From Branchiostoma floridae (taxonomy: Eukaryota; Chordata; Leptocardii; Amphioxiformes; Branchiostomatidae): a DNA stretch of 64,000 nt. The stretch's first letter is position 1; every line of letters begins with the position of its first letter. A model generated the notes under the pieces. That model was not told the DNA's origin and did not search any database. It saw nothing but the letters and a program-made list of their open reading frames with translations. Both the position numbers and the translations under genes were made by a program. Location of the stretch: the NCBI RefSeq assembly GCF_000003815.2, contig NC_049985.1:3298967-3362966 (forward strand), read 5' to 3'. This document shows positions 32,135 through 46,030 of the stretch, one piece after another.

Positions 32135-35100
32135 ACGATTATTCAAGGCGGACTGTGAAATTTTGTAACTTGCTAACGGCTGTCAACAGATGCACGGCGT
32201 AAGTTTGACGCCCTCTCACGTAACCATGTCATAAACTCGGCTGTTAATGATCACATTAGCTGCTGCAGGTAGTTATACAGGGCACTCCAAACAGAGTATT
32301 GTTGTTTTTACTTCTGTATGGTACAATTGTTCTCGATCATAATATGTGGAGTATAAGCTTCGCCTAGCGACTTGTAACAGAGTTGCCACACTGTGATACT
32401 GTAACTCGAGAGTTCCAGCTGTTTTAGTGCCGGATGTCTCAAAGCATCTGCGTGGATGTAAGTTTTGCACAACTACTGTGAATGTTGTTACCCATTGGAA
32501 AATTTTAAAATCAAAATATATTATGGGAAGACTTTCTTACAAAAACGTTTGTCTCACATCAACACTATTAGTAGAATTGACAATCAGTTTTGGAGAAAAG
32601 CAAATAACTTTTATAAAGGGTCCATGTAACGTTTAAACGTCATCGTAAGAAAAGTTGCAATTTTTTGTCATTTTTTTATATTATGAGTTGAATCTATCTT
32701 ATTACACAGCACAGCGATATCCATAACATATGAATGTTACTTGGGAACATCTTGAACATCTTTGAGTTGTCTGCCATTTTATCCAACTTACTGATGCTTC
32801 GAATGTGACAAAAACGCAAATATGTTGAAAATGAATTAGACGTATCAATCTGACTTGAGATTTTAAAACACAGAACATTTTTTTTCTTTTGGCGCCAAAA
32901 TTTTAGTCCATTTTCACTGGGTATTGGGGTTATATAGAAAAAAACGTCTTTTGGAAGATTCGAGGTTGCTGATTCAGATGGCGGACATGACATCATTTTC
33001 TGACATAATTTGGACATCAATATCGTTGCCTTTGCAACAGAAGTCTTGGCAGACTGTAATATGAATAAGACACCCTTATTATTAATATTAGTCAACATTT
33101 TGTTTAATACCTTTAAGTATAATTGAAATACCCTATATAGAAGATTTTAGCCAATGAGATAACATATAACATTATGACATCATAATAATGTTATATCACA
33201 TCACAATGATACCAATGTTGCAGAAAAGATAAAACTTTACAAGCTTATCATCCCCTGAAATTTTGTGATGGTAAGCCAAGCCGTTTTGAAATTACGAAGG
33301 GGGGGTCTAGATAGGCTTAATGTTTGTGTTACAGATTCAATGTGAGATTCAGAGGAAACAGAACAATATCTGACCAATGTTTTGGTGCACTGGTGTGTAA
33401 TAAAATAAAACAAAGTAGAATATCTGTATTCAGCAAAATATACCAGTAATTTGGAAAAGTAGTTTCTCCTCTCGCCACAGTGGAACGAAGAAACATTTAA
33501 AACAAGTTGACAAATGATGTTCAATTGCCCTGATAACTATCACTAGAAAAGACACGTAATAAACATTGTGCTGGCTCTATCGGCAATGTTAAGACGTTTA
33601 GCGTACCACCAGAGATTTTATCGGTGGCCGACTGTGGGCACTGTAAACATACTTGTAGCTGTCTGCTCCTCCCTGTCTAACAGCTGTCCCGGCTGGACAG
33701 CATAGCCTCTGGAACAGGCTCTACAAGTTGGGCTTTTTTATGTTGTCAATAATTTGCCAGTTGATCATCAAGGAACAAAAAGAATAAGTACGGGCTTTTC
33801 AAAATTTACTGTTTTCATAATTGCAGCTTCGTTCTGATGGTATATTTGCTACTAGTGGATTGTTAAAACATGGGAGCAATCAGACAACAGTACAAAAATA
33901 GTAGAAGGTATGATGTGTAAATATGTTTAATTCTCAATAACAGTCGATGTATTTTTTTAGCTGTAGTGGCAAAGTGAATGATTTGAAAATGTTAAGTTTG
34001 CTTGACGTATACTGTGGATGTCAGAGTAATTCTTGATCCAATTTAGGGAGTCCTGCTAGTCTTTAATATACAAATGTGTATCTTTGGGTACCGAATAAGC
34101 CCCCATAGTGTAATTGATGTAAACAGCTACATGTAAACGGTACATATCAAAATGCGCCTGGAGGCCGGTTTGGAGGCTAGACATATCCCACCCGCACATG
34201 CTGATGTAAACTATCTGACAGGATGACTATATTTAGCCTGGCTTGACTCTCATACCCCCTTCTTCCTGCACAGCCTCATAGGATGAACATTTGGCAGTGA
34301 GATATCAGTGAGTGTCAACTAACCGTTTATCCTGTTGTATTGTTTAAAACAACATAGTTTCTTAGACTATAGTGCAAAACTTGATAACCCAGCTACCAGC
34401 TGGGTGCAGGTATGTACTTCAAACCTGCTTTCTGTATATGATAGAAACGTTTTCAGGAAGTCGTACATTGTATAGGACGTTTTGAGACAAGCATGGCTGC
34501 TGTCCAGGCTTTTTTACTGCGATCTTTCACCTCAGGGTTCATTAGATTATCCTTTGTCTGACATACTTCATATTTATCATGCGTGAGGCAACCCCAATGT
34601 AATTTGTTTGTTCTTTGACATTTTTGTGTAAAAATCTAGCAAAATGACATCATGAAAACAGTAGGCTGGGGTGAAAACTTGTACATACTGTATCTGACTT
34701 TGTTACTCCCTCAAACTGTGTGACACTCCCCTCAGATTCTGTTTTAATGTTGATGTTCTATCACATGTTAAAGCATTATTTTTTGAAATCCAAGAACGAA
34801 GTCTCATTTCCTTAGACTTAAATTTTATAATTGTCAAGCAATGTTGGCAATATTACTCTCTCCCAGTCTGTATCAAATGCAATAAGTTATGGACTCAATT
34901 GAATCCTTTCCACTATAAGGATTCAATAACGCACTCCATAAAACTGTCCATAAAAATTATGTACACAACAACGTCACACATACGTGATTATGCCATCAAG
35001 TAGTGGAGATGAGATGATCGACATGAATTGAAATGGAAACTAAGTTGTATACCAGGGGTCAGAGATTCGGGGGACCTTTCAGTTCAAATGTTAAGTGGGG

Positions 35101-35825
35101 CGATTCCCTCACGTCTGTCCAGCTGCAATAACATTAACGATACATAACCTGAGTGCCTGCTGCATACCTGATGTTAGATTAGCCATGTCATCTCAGTTTC
35201 ACTCACTCAAGGATGTAAACATGGGTGTTGTGGGCTCTTGTGCTGTAGCATAGGAATTTATTTTATACATCATGAGGTTCTTCTGTTAGCAAACAATATG
35301 AGTTATAAACGTTTACATCATTGTAAACGTTTACCTTTCTTAAAGGTAAGGGATGGTCAGAAATAATTGCATGCTCTGCCCCACTTATAAGTCTTTGTTT
35401 CGCAAACATTTGATGAAAACAAAAGGATAGGGATAAAATTTGCGTCTAATCACATTCACTCCTAGAAACTGTTTGCAGCAAAGTGTAGACTCTGTGTTCA
35501 TGTTTTCATGAGCATTTAAGCAATATTTTCTTAAATCTAAAAAGCAACACATTAAATCTGTACTCCAGTTACTGTATATTAACATATCTTGAGTTCTCAT
35601 CCTTAGTCTTGACTATTTTGCTTTTTGATTTCACAATAAAGCTTAAATTTAATATCGTAACTGTGGCTCAACTGTTATCTAAAGAATGCTATGGTTGACA
35701 GAGATGTCTGGAAAGAGAGGGTGGAACTGGTCAGGGCAATCCACCTGTGATGATGATGATGATTGTGTTATCTCTTGTAGCTCACTGTGTGTTATTTCTT
35801 GTCCTCCACTCTCCAGCAGTCTAAG
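32135..35825. other. Non-coding stretch upstream of the TRIM-NHL gene
   Basis: No exon was recognised with confidence. A possible short exon at 32430-32461 (between TTTTAG and GTAAGT) was seen but not supported. An AG acceptor at 35816-35818 (CTCCAGCAG) just before the TRIM start suggests that the TRIM 5' UTR is spliced from an upstream exon not identified here. Confidence 0.4.
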
Positions 35826-38800
35826 ATGGCGTCGGCAACAGACCGGAGCAGCCCGTCGGCGGGTGACATCAACCTGACCTGTCCGCTGTGCGAGCAGCAC
35901 TACAAGAAACCCAAAGTCCTGTCCTGCCTGCACTCCTTCTGCCAGGCCTGCCTGGACAAGCAGCTCCAGAAGGAACCCGGCACCGCCCTCGCTTGCGACG
36001 TCTGCGAACAGGAGACCTCGCTCCCCTCGCAGGGGCTCTCCGGCCTTCCCGACGACTTCGTGGCCAGGAACCTCCTAGAAAACATCCTCCTCAGCTCGGC
36101 TAACATCGTCTGCACCAGTTGTACCAGCAAGTCTGCCGCGGTGTCGCGCTGCATGGAGTGTGCCAGCTACATCTGTCCTAACTGCGTGTCCGCCCACAAC
36201 TGGATGCTCTGTTTTCAGAACCACCACGTGGTCCCCCTGGAGGAGCTGCAGGGTATGTGTGTTTCTTATTTTGTTCTGGGTAATATCATATGCCAGCTGC
36301 TATCTATTCTTAGTCCATTGTTAGATCGTATTTTTTTCAGTTTTTCATCTTTTGTATCTACTTTAGTTGATTTTCTTATCAATAATTTATGTCTAGTTGC
36401 TAAATTAGAGGTTCAAAATTGGTTCAAGATTGGTCTCGTAATACTCCAGCACTTTCTATCTTGTACACAGAATTAAATGTTGGCTTGTGATCTTAATCTG
36501 TGTGAATCCAGTTTATCTGAATAATCTGAGAACTAACAACTAAAATTGATGCAGTCTAAGTAATATGGTATGCATGTCAATATAGGGTTAGTGACCTGCT
36601 GCAATTAAGCCCTACCTATTGTAAGCTTCTCACATTTCAGCCCCTGGCTGCGAAGAGAGAGTAGTCGCAACCCCCTCCCCACAATAATGAATAACAAACT
36701 GTCTGGTGTTTTTTTTAGGTACTGCAGGCAGGAGTGCCCTACAGAGACCAGTGTTCTGCACCACCCACCAGGGAGAGCCGCTCAAGTTCTACTGCAACAC
36801 CTGCCAGGTCCCCATCTGTAAGGAGTGCACCGTGCTGGACCACGCCATCACCTCCCACAACTACGTCTACCTCACCGACCAGAACGTGGCGCTGGGCAAC
36901 GGGCTGCAGACGCTGGTTGAACAGGGCAAGGAGAAGGCAGACAGTCTCAAGAAAAAGCAGGCGGCCTTGCAGGATTCTGCTGTGCAGATCGAGAAGCAAG
37001 GCGAGGAGGTTTGTTTGTTTATTTCTATCACAAATGTCATTAATTTGTTTAAGTTATACTGTTCATTTCTTTGTCAGTTCTATAAACAAGAGTTGATTGG
37101 TACAGTTGATTAGCAGGTACACTAATAACTAGATACAAATTCAGCTACCACCAGTTTTGTAAGGGTCTTTTTGTGACTATTTTAGACTGAATCCAATTCC
37201 CAAGGTGTATTTTGAAAACGGAAGGTAAGGTTGATTTCATTTCAGGTCATACAGCAGATCAACGAGACGATAGCCGACTTAAATACAGTCCTCGAACAAT
37301 GCAAGGAAGAGCTGGTGGAAGAGCTGAATGACTGGATGGCCGGGAAGCAGGAGTCGCTGAACCAGCTGCAGTCTCACATCCAGGACACCGTCGACAAGAT
37401 TAACCACGGGTGCAAGTTCACGGACAATCTCCTCAGGCAGGGCAGCCACGTGGAGATCCTCTCGCTCAAGTGTCAGGTGGAGACGCAGCTGCAATCCCTC
37501 CTGAGGTTTAACCCCCAGCACAGGGCAGAGATACAGTTCAGGGTGAACGCTGATCTGCTGGAGCTCATTGAGAAGGGGTCTATCGGGTCCTTGAAGAGTG
37601 ACGACCACGATAATGTGACGCAGCAGCTCGCTAGCGAGGAAGCCAGTCCAAACGAGAACGAAAACAGCCCGTCCAGAGGGTCATCGTACTACTCAGAGTC
37701 GGGGTTCAGCGATGGGTCGGGGGGTGGAAAGTCAGGGTCAAAGGTTGCAGGAGATGTTGGCAACGCTGGTGCGGAGTCGGCGCCAGAGCTGCCACCCAAG
37801 GGAGCACAGCGGCTCCCGTTCGAGAAGACCAGAACTTTCTCCATCCATGACACCCCAGAGGAGATCGTCATTCCGCCTCAAGATGATAGCGAGGAGGATG
37901 GAGAAAGCGTGGAAAGAAGGACGGGCTCAAAATCCCGCATCCCCGACGACCGGCGCCAAACCTTCATCCTCAAGGACTCAAACCAGGTCGACGACCTCAT
38001 TCCAGTCGTTGGAGACAACAACGGGAACCGCTTCAAGGCAAACTCGCCAACGGGGTCGTTCAGAGGAGGGAGGGGGTCATCAAACCCGGACCTACCACCC
38101 CGACCCCCTCCCAGAGCTCCCACGGGGATGCAGAGGAAGCAAAACTACCAAAACGGCGGATACAAGACCCACAACTATTCTCACAGTGTCAGCATGTCGT
38201 TGGAGTACCAGCTCGGCGGTTATGGCCAGTCCCCTGGCCTCTTCAACCAGACCGGCGGCATCGTGGTGAGCAGGTATGGAGACATGTACGTGGCCGACCA
38301 GGGAAACCACAGGATTCAGGTCTTCGACAGTCGCGGGAACTTCAAGTTCCAGTTCGGTCGAGAAGGTAACTTTGGGCTTGGGTGTTTTAGATCAGTCTGT
38401 CATTATCCTCCTTCAATCTGCTTGTTTAAAGTTTGTGATTTTAGAATACTTATATGGTCAAGATTGTCATAAATTGCCTTAGAAGTCAATGCCTAAGAAG
38501 TCAACATATTGACCATTTCCAACTTCTGTCTTGCATATTACCTTTTAAAAGTATGCAATTCATCCAGCAATATATTTTTCAAAGCTGATTATAACGGACC
38601 ATTTATCAATTTATTAATTCAAGGGAAATTTGATGGCTGCTTGGTGTACCCAAACCACTTGGCGATAACTCCAGATGGCAACATCGCAGTCAACGATCCT
38701 GGCAACCGCAGAGTACAGATCTTTGCCCCGAACGGGGACTACTTGGGAAAGTTTAGCGTGGCGCACATCAAAGGAGTGAAGGACATAACGGTTAGTCACG

Positions 38801-39553
38801 AGGGACAGGTGTTGGTGCTGGACCACAACGCCAAGTGTGTTCACGTCTTCAACCAGCACGGGAACCTGCTGCAGAAGCTGGACCTGTACAAGCAGCTGCG
38901 CCTCCCGACCTGTATTGCCACCACGTGGACAGGTTTGTTTGTTTGTGTGCTTGCATTGTGTTTGTTTTGGATTGAGTTTATTCAGTGGAAGGCCTAGAGA
39001 ACACTTCTAGGCACTGAACTGTTTGTTTGTTTGTTTTACAATCACCTTGATTGTGGCAATGAAGGATATTTTATCAAGGTGTCATGCGTTTTACAAAACG
39101 CTTAAGCCGCATTGGGCTTATAACACACACAACAACATTTAATATGTCTTGTATGTCTTGTAATATTGGTTTGTGGACTTTGCTTCCCTCCTCTGTCCTT
39201 CAGGTGATGTCATCGTGGCCGACCGCAACCCCCACAGCATCAAGATCTTCGACCGGCGGGGAAACTTCCTGAAGCAGATTCCTGTGAAGGGGTTCGGCTA
39301 CTCCCCCGTGCGGCTGTGTGTGGACGCGCAGCAGAACCTGGTGGCCCTGCACCACAGCTACGGCTACTTCCACATCACCGTGTTCCGCCCCGACGGGTCC
39401 ACGCTCGTCACCTCTCAGGGAATGAAGAAGATGTTCTACGATTTTGACATGACGCCCGATGGACATCCGGTTGTCACGACAACGGACGAACACACAGTGT
39501 TGTACTTCAGCCAACTGGTCAGGACAGGCAGTAAGGATAAATTCCAACTGTAA
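35826..39553 (+). CDS. TRIM-NHL E3 ubiquitin ligase (TRIM2/3/71-like), complete, 831 aa
   Basis: Exons: 35826-36252, 36719-37008, 37246-38365, 38624-38932, 39204-39553. All are GT-AG with consistent phases (1, 0, 1, 1), total 2496 nt. The RING is C19-x2-C22, C34-x-H36-x2-C39-x2-C42, C57-x2-C60. A B-box1 (about 96-135) and B-box2 (FCTTHQGEPLKFYCNTC, about 155-195) follow, then a coiled coil (about 200-330), then a 200-residue Ser/Pro/Gly-rich linker with a proline motif (DLPPRPPPRAP). The last ~270 residues are an NHL beta-propeller (GIVVSRYGDMYVADQGNHRI, then ITPDGNIAVNDPGNRRVQIF, then VIVADRNPHSIKIFDRRGNF). In this family the RING transfers ubiquitin and the propeller binds protein or RNA partners. 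TRIM2, TRIM3 and TRIM71 carry a filamin domain between coiled coil and NHL; I see none here. The start is preceded by a spliced 5' UTR. Confidence 0.93.
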
Positions 39554-39590
39554 CTTATAAGAAACATGAACTCCAAAATGGATGAAGGAG

Positions 39591-39790
39591 TGAAAACTTT
39601 GTTGCTGTCGTCAAGGACATCATGCCATTGTGCCAACTTGGGAAACTTTGCCCTGCATTTTTTTGTGGAAAAAATTAAAGTTGGGACACCAGAAAGCCTG
39701 AAAACTTTGTTGTCATCATCAAGGACATCAGGCCAACTCTGTGCTAACTCGGGAAAACTTTGCCTCTTAATTTTTTGTGGAAAAAAATGG
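39591..39790 (+). repeat. Two-copy tandem duplication in the TRIM-NHL 3' UTR
   Basis: GAAAACTTTGTTG-TG-CGTCAAGGACATCA type sequence begins near 39591 and again near 39699. Each copy continues through a GGGAAA-CTTTGCC stretch and TTTTTTGTGGAAAAAA. Confidence 0.8.
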
Positions 39791-42310
39791 ACACCAGTAG
39801 GCCTGGAGCTGACTTTACAAACAGAACTTTTAAACCGTCGTAGGTGTGTGGAAAAAAGTCCATGTGTTGCAGTAGTAGGTAGGTGGGACAGATTGGTTGG
39901 TTCAGTTTTGTTCAATGTTCAAGTTTTACAATTTGCTGCATACTGTTGTTACTGGTGTCTATCTGTGTTTATTTTTTTATAAGGGGTAAAACTTGAACTT
40001 GGTTTGAAGAATCATATTTATTTGGTTGTTTTGATCTTAGTTCAAGTTTTTACATTGTTGCATTCTTACTACATTTCTACAAGTTTGTTTTTATGCAGTT
40101 TGATTTTTCATGGAGGAAAAATTCGGTGTGACAAGTGTGCACTCTAAGTTGCGACTTTCTTCATGAACAAAATCACCATAATGAATGATATGATTCACAA
40201 TTTTATAAGTCAGACAAAGAAGAAAGACGTGCAACATTTGCTGTCCTTAAATTTGTAATATCATCACATACTGGATTCAGTCACAGTTCACAGTTGCATT
40301 AGTTTATAACCGTGCATAGCTGATATTCTTCTGAGCTTTATTCTTTACTTGCCACCTGTAAGAGGGTTAGCAAGCCAAGTGACGCATTTCTGACATACAT
40401 CTCCCTTTCCACAAGTGACCTTTGACATTTTGAGAAATAGGATTGGCTTCGAATTAGGATAACTGTCTCATAAGCTAACCAGCTTAGAAAAGCAGTTTTC
40501 TACTTCTCTTCAAGGAGAGGATGAGTCTGTAATAATCTTCTTTTGGAGTTCGCTTCAGATTTAAACTCAAATGTTTGATTTTGTGCCTGTAAATTTCATA
40601 ACACCTCAGTTACAGGAATGTGAATGATCTAGTGGTGGCATAGTTGATGGTGCATTGTTCAGACCCAAAGGTATAAGTTTGTCTGTTAAAGAATATTTTG
40701 CTATGTAAATGAAATAATTTGATTACTATCAGATCTACAAGGGTTTTGGATAGCATTTTATTACTTTTTGCCACCTAAATGTACCAGTTGTAAGGATAAC
40801 ACTTACTACCAGGCTAGCTGACCTCCTGGGGTGTAAGGAAGATTATTTCTCTTAATCATGAGCAGTACACGTTTCTGCTTTAAGCCATACAACTGAAGGA
40901 AAGCCACAAAATTCAATTTATAGGCAGTTGAAAGTCTAACCCTCTTACCTTTGATAAACCCTTTACTTAATATGCATTAGTAGGACTAGGGCAGATCGGG
41001 GAAATTGGAACAAAATTTCAGCTCAATTCAAGAAATAATCCCAGACCTTAACAGCCGTGCCTTTTGCAATGCAAAACTGTCTTCCAGGAGAAGATTTATA
41101 TTCTTTTTAAGTCTTAAGAAACAGTAAGACTTACGTACTTCTCAGAACAGTTTGAGTTGCGGTAAGATCACACCAGTTTGATTTCTTGATTCTCAGAAGT
41201 GATATTTTTATATAGAATTTTAGCAAGAGGAAATCACAAATACTGAAGACTGGATGGAAAACTTACACCTGTCTCATGTTGGTATTGCAATATAAATTAT
41301 TTTCTAAATCTGAGAACCAAGGAATTGTATTGATGTGGACTAGTCTAGGAGGTTCCTTGGTAAGAGGATCAGTGGCAGTGTGGGCAGGGATAGGTGTATT
41401 ACTGTGCATCTTCACCCACTAATCAGATTGCTAAAGCTTAGCCCTTAAGGCAGACCTTTTGATAGTGACAAAGCTGTCAAAAGTTTTAGAATGTCAATTT
41501 CGTCTGGAAATAAGGAGATTTTGGAGACTGATTTTTGAAGTTGAGGGTTGCTTAATGTATGTTAGTTATTTTTTATTTTTTGGTGGAAGGAGACACATAT
41601 ACAATGCTTGTGAGTTGAAATTTGACTAAAATCAGAGTACCAAAGGAAAAACTTCTAGAAAGTTGAATGGGATGGATGATAAAGGTGGTTATGCTGGAGG
41701 AAAATGTATTGAGAATTAATTTTAAGTTTTATTTCTCGTCTGTAACTATGGAAGACTTGAAAAAAATGTATGTGGGACAAATAAGGAAAGGAAAGGAAGG
41801 CAAGAAATGACTTTTTATGGCTTTTAGTGGAAAGAAGTTTTAAAAGTTTAAAAGCATTGAAATTAATTAGATAAACACTTTTCTTCAAAGTTAATGCTTT
41901 GAGATATGTTAATCACATAAAAATTTAGATGGTACACTTTTCATGATGTTGAAAAAGTGGAGGAAGAAAGAACTTACAAACAAAAATGTTTGTATGATTA
42001 AACTAAGAGGTTACGGGTGTGAAATGATTTAGAGTATGAGGAGTTGATATTGTAGCATGCAATTATGATATAATCTTTTAGCAACTAGAGAAGTTTTGAA
42101 GTGTGGAAGCTTGTCGCAAGGAAAAGGAAGGTGGAACTTTTTGAAAAGGGGTTGTGAGGTTTGAGAGGGGAAAGTAAAAAGGAGGGAGCTTAGACTGATG
42201 TTGGTATTGATATTAATTTTTATGGAAATAAATAGTGTGCTTTGATAGTATGAAATATGAAAGGCATGGAAAGTGCATTTGAAAAAGATGAGAGGTAGAA
42301 GGCTTTGTAA

Positions 42311-42628
42311 AGCTAAGGGCACAACCCGCCGTACGTGCAATTTGTCCATACTTTTTTTTTGAGGCCACGTTCGCCACGTATTTCTGAAAACGTGGGAAAC
42401 GACTGTCAAGAGCGGGGAGGGGGGAGTACAAAAACGCATGTCACAAAGTTTTGCCGGCACGTTAAGTTCTATCGCGTGTCTGCGTACTCCAAAATCTGTC
42501 GAATTCCCTACGAGTCCGTATGGAGGCATTACTTACCACTTGCGGAGCCCAAAAGATTGCCCATGTTTTTGACACGTACTGACGTAGACAGCACGTTTTT
42601 GCACGTATGGCGGGTTGTGCCGTTAGCT
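42311..42628. mobile_element. MITE, copy 1 of the AGCTAAGGGCACAACCCGCC family
   Basis: The left terminus AGCTAAGGGCACAACCCGCC is followed by GTACGTGCAA. The right terminus is the inverted form (TGCACGTATGGCGGGTTGTG, then CCGTTAGCT). About 318 bp. A second member lies at 53038-53359 with its interior in the opposite orientation. Confidence 0.88.
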
Positions 42629-45600
42629 TTAACAGTCATGGAAGTTATATGATCGAGGAAGTTATATATAATGGGAGTGTGCAAAACACAGGAGTGAAAT
42701 AGAGTGGAATAGAGTGATTAGCTTTAGGGGTGTTGAAAAAAAATAATACTATGATATATTATGTAATCACAATAATGGACATTTGTGTTGAGGATGCAAT
42801 GGAGCTTATATATTGGTTGTCAAGCTGTGACTTTTGGTACTTTGGTGGTTAGGCCACAACATCTTTATTTGTTGTTTCTCGGATTTTTTCAGAAAAAAAT
42901 TGGGTTGGTCGGTCAAAACAAAAAACAAACAAAAACTTTTGCAAAAAGTTGGAGGTGGGAGAAAAGGGGCTTACTCAACTTACAGTTAATTCAGGGGGTT
43001 CCTGGTAGTAAAGTCCAAAGTTTGAAGAAAAATCATTAACGTACCATCCAAAATAGGCATGTACTGCTACTGGAATTTGAGTCCCATAGCTAATTTGAGA
43101 AAGGAGAGGCTGTAAAATTTTGTCAACATAAGGTGTCAAAATCAATTGGAAAAGTTCCTAAGTCTTTTTTTTCCAAATCGGAAAAAATAGGGTCGAGAAA
43201 TCCTAGAAACAACAAATAAAATTGATGTAGCCTTAAAATGGAATTGATGAAAACTGTGTGCACTGGGAAGATCAGAGCTTTGGGAAGGACACAGAAGATC
43301 AGTGTGAAAAAGAAAACAAGAAGTATGTATGATGATATACTGTTATTTTGTTCCTTCCAAGTCCAGCTCTATGCACAGTCAAGTTTGAGGAAGTCACATA
43401 TTAAGGAGTATTATAAAGGTTGAAAAGCACCATTGGTGGAATAGTTCAAGTTTAAAGGCATTGACTCTTTTTTTCTTCTAAATACCACATTTTCTCATCA
43501 TTTTATAATTGAAGATGGTGGCATCTTGTTTTAAGAAATTAATCTGACAAATCCAGCCACTTACAAATGGTTTTCAGTATATGTTACAAATAACAGTTAT
43601 TGCACAACAATTGTATAAGGTACAAAGTATGGCAACTACTGGTACATAACTACAGTTTCATAGGGCTAAACTACCTAATACAAGAGTATGTAGTGTGGGA
43701 TGAGTATGGTCTTATACAGTTTTGTACAATCATTGGCTACTGTTGCATCATGTACATTTGATGTAAATTGTTTAATTAGCTGTCACTGTTTATTTTGTGG
43801 TCACAGTACAATGTCTGACTCAGGTAGGTTTCACACCTGACCATAACTTACAACTTAATATAAATGTGCATACTATATTTAATTTAGTTAATTCATTTAT
43901 CATTAAGTCTACTTTCCATGTAAATGCACACAGTTACATATATTTCAAAGGAAGGGAAAACATTGCACTGTAGACGACAGCAAAATAACTACTAGGCGAT
44001 CACGTTCTTGTGAAAGAAAGAATTGATGATAAAAGAATTGAGGATATCTGCAATGTATTTCATAAAGAGACAGTGGAGCTGTCTGTGTCCCTTTCCTCCA
44101 CTTTCCTGTCCTGAGAAACATGTCATGCCACAGCAATTTATTTCCTTGGTTCTGAAACATTTTGAAGTACAAAATCAAAACTAGGAGGCTTTGAGGAAAA
44201 CTTGACTATTTATTTACTACCCCCTACCCCTGAAACAATGACTCTAGCAAACTATCAGGACTGGAATGGGACTGTCAGTGACAGTACTGATTTACTGCTG
44301 ATCAGTAACTGTAGCAGCTACTAGTTATTTACAACATATGCAAATTTTCAGTCATGGATCAGTCGTTGAATCATGACTGACAGTCGTAGATCAGCAGCAG
44401 ATCAGTACTGAAATCAGTGACCATGTGTCCCAAGGTACAGACGTCATCTTGATCTTTCAGTTTTTGGCAGATCTTTTTACATGTAAACCCAAGAACCAAC
44501 AAAGTAAACTGGTGTGGCCTATTTTGTCTGTGTATCGTGCACACTCTACATGTATCTGCCAAACCACTTTTACTGTTATATATATGTCTTCACCCTGTTG
44601 CAACTGAACATCCTGTCATCTTCAGTTAATGTTGTGATCTTGATAGGCTTTATTTTTATGTTACACTTCTTTTCTCACCATTTGACCTAAATGATGAAGA
44701 TGTACAAGCTTTACCCTGTGTTTTTTGTAAGTTTCTAATAAAGTGAAAAGATGTGAAATCAATATGATGATTGTTTCTTTGGACAAGAAGATTTAACATA
44801 TTCTGAATGGCTGTTACTCTTCTATGGTGTTGTACTTGACGTGTCTTTCTTTCTTTCTCTGTTTCTCTGTCTCCTTTTAGTTTTTTTCTTGACATGTATA
44901 TGTCAGAAAAAGAGTTACAAAACCTTGCATGTTGTATGCCATATCAACATTACTGGTTAAAACCTTTTCAAGTTAGTTATGGAATGTCATATTCATGTTC
45001 TGAAGAGATAGAGTAATTAATGTAAGGAATTAGATTTTTCTGCATTCTACATTAATGTTGTTTGTCAAAAAAATTTCTGTGCACCATTTATAGGTTAGCT
45101 GCACAGGTGTCCATGTTCAATTTTTATCAATTGCAAAAAAATGCAAGTACATGTAAATGTAACACATTCTTTGAAGCCTTTGCACCCAGCTGCAGTGCAC
45201 AATATCATCATTAGGGGGCATCATTATACCACTCTATAGATCTGCCCTCCCAAGGATTTTGAAGATCAGGGTGTTGGTCCTTTTTCTTGGAATACGTGGC
45301 TACAGTTTATCCTAGCAGGTGAATGGATTGTATTATATTTTGCTTCAAGGAGTCTCTGTGTTATAGAATGCATCCTGAACATTTTACTCTTTGATTTTCT
45401 GGTGAGTCGTAGTGCATCATAGTTTTCTGCCACAGCAAGTTTTGCAAGAGCTATTAATTTTCCACATGTTCCAAGCAGACTAGGGTCCATGGAGGTCATT
45501 TAACTTTTGATGGCAATCTTTCTGTTCAACTTCATGGTATGCAGAAAAAATGTAGGCAGTACATGAAGAAGAAGAACTTTGTTGCACAACAATTGTAAGA

Positions 45601-45659
45601 GGCAACTGGCATGTGCATGGTTGTAACCTTTAAGTTAGTTCTTTTGTTGGATTTCTCTC

Positions 45660-46030
45660 CCCTGTCACAGTCCCCGCCACATTGATCCTGCCAGTGTTAA
45701 TAACTGGTCACAAAGACTTCAGTTAGTGTTTTTTGTGCATACTGAATTTCTTATACCAAAGAGGTTTTATCCAAACTTCCTTGGTTTTGATAAAGTTCTT
45801 TAGTCAGATTCTTCCCCCACGTCACAGTCCCTGCCACCTTGATCTTGCCAGTGGTATTAACTGGTCACGAATTAGACACGAATTAGACTTTTTGTGCATA
45901 CTGAATTACTGAATTTAATACACCAAGGAGGTTTCATCAAAACCTTAAGGTTGGTTTTCTTTAGGCACATTTCTCCCCCATGTCACAGTCGGTGCTACAT
46001 TGATCCTGCCAGTGTTAATAACTGGTCACG
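45660..46030 (+). repeat. Three tandem ~160 bp repeats
   Basis: The phrase GTCACAGTCC-(C/T)GCCAC-TTGATC-TGCCAGTG followed by ACTGGTCAC starts at 45664, 45821 and 45982. Between copies the text TGTGCATACTGAATT also recurs. Confidence 0.85.

Noticed and set aside
32430..32461. Possible short exon between TTTTAG and GTAAGT
   Set aside because: Only about ten codons, with no phase partner clearly linking it to the candidate gene at 31152.
37712..38269. 185-codon ORF overlapping TRIM exon 3 in another frame
   Set aside because: Arises from GC-rich disordered-linker codons; the TRIM frame is supported on both sides by domains and splice phases.
39566..39982. 138-codon ORF just after the TRIM stop
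   Set aside because: Spans a two-copy tandem repeat in the 3' UTR and has no domain.
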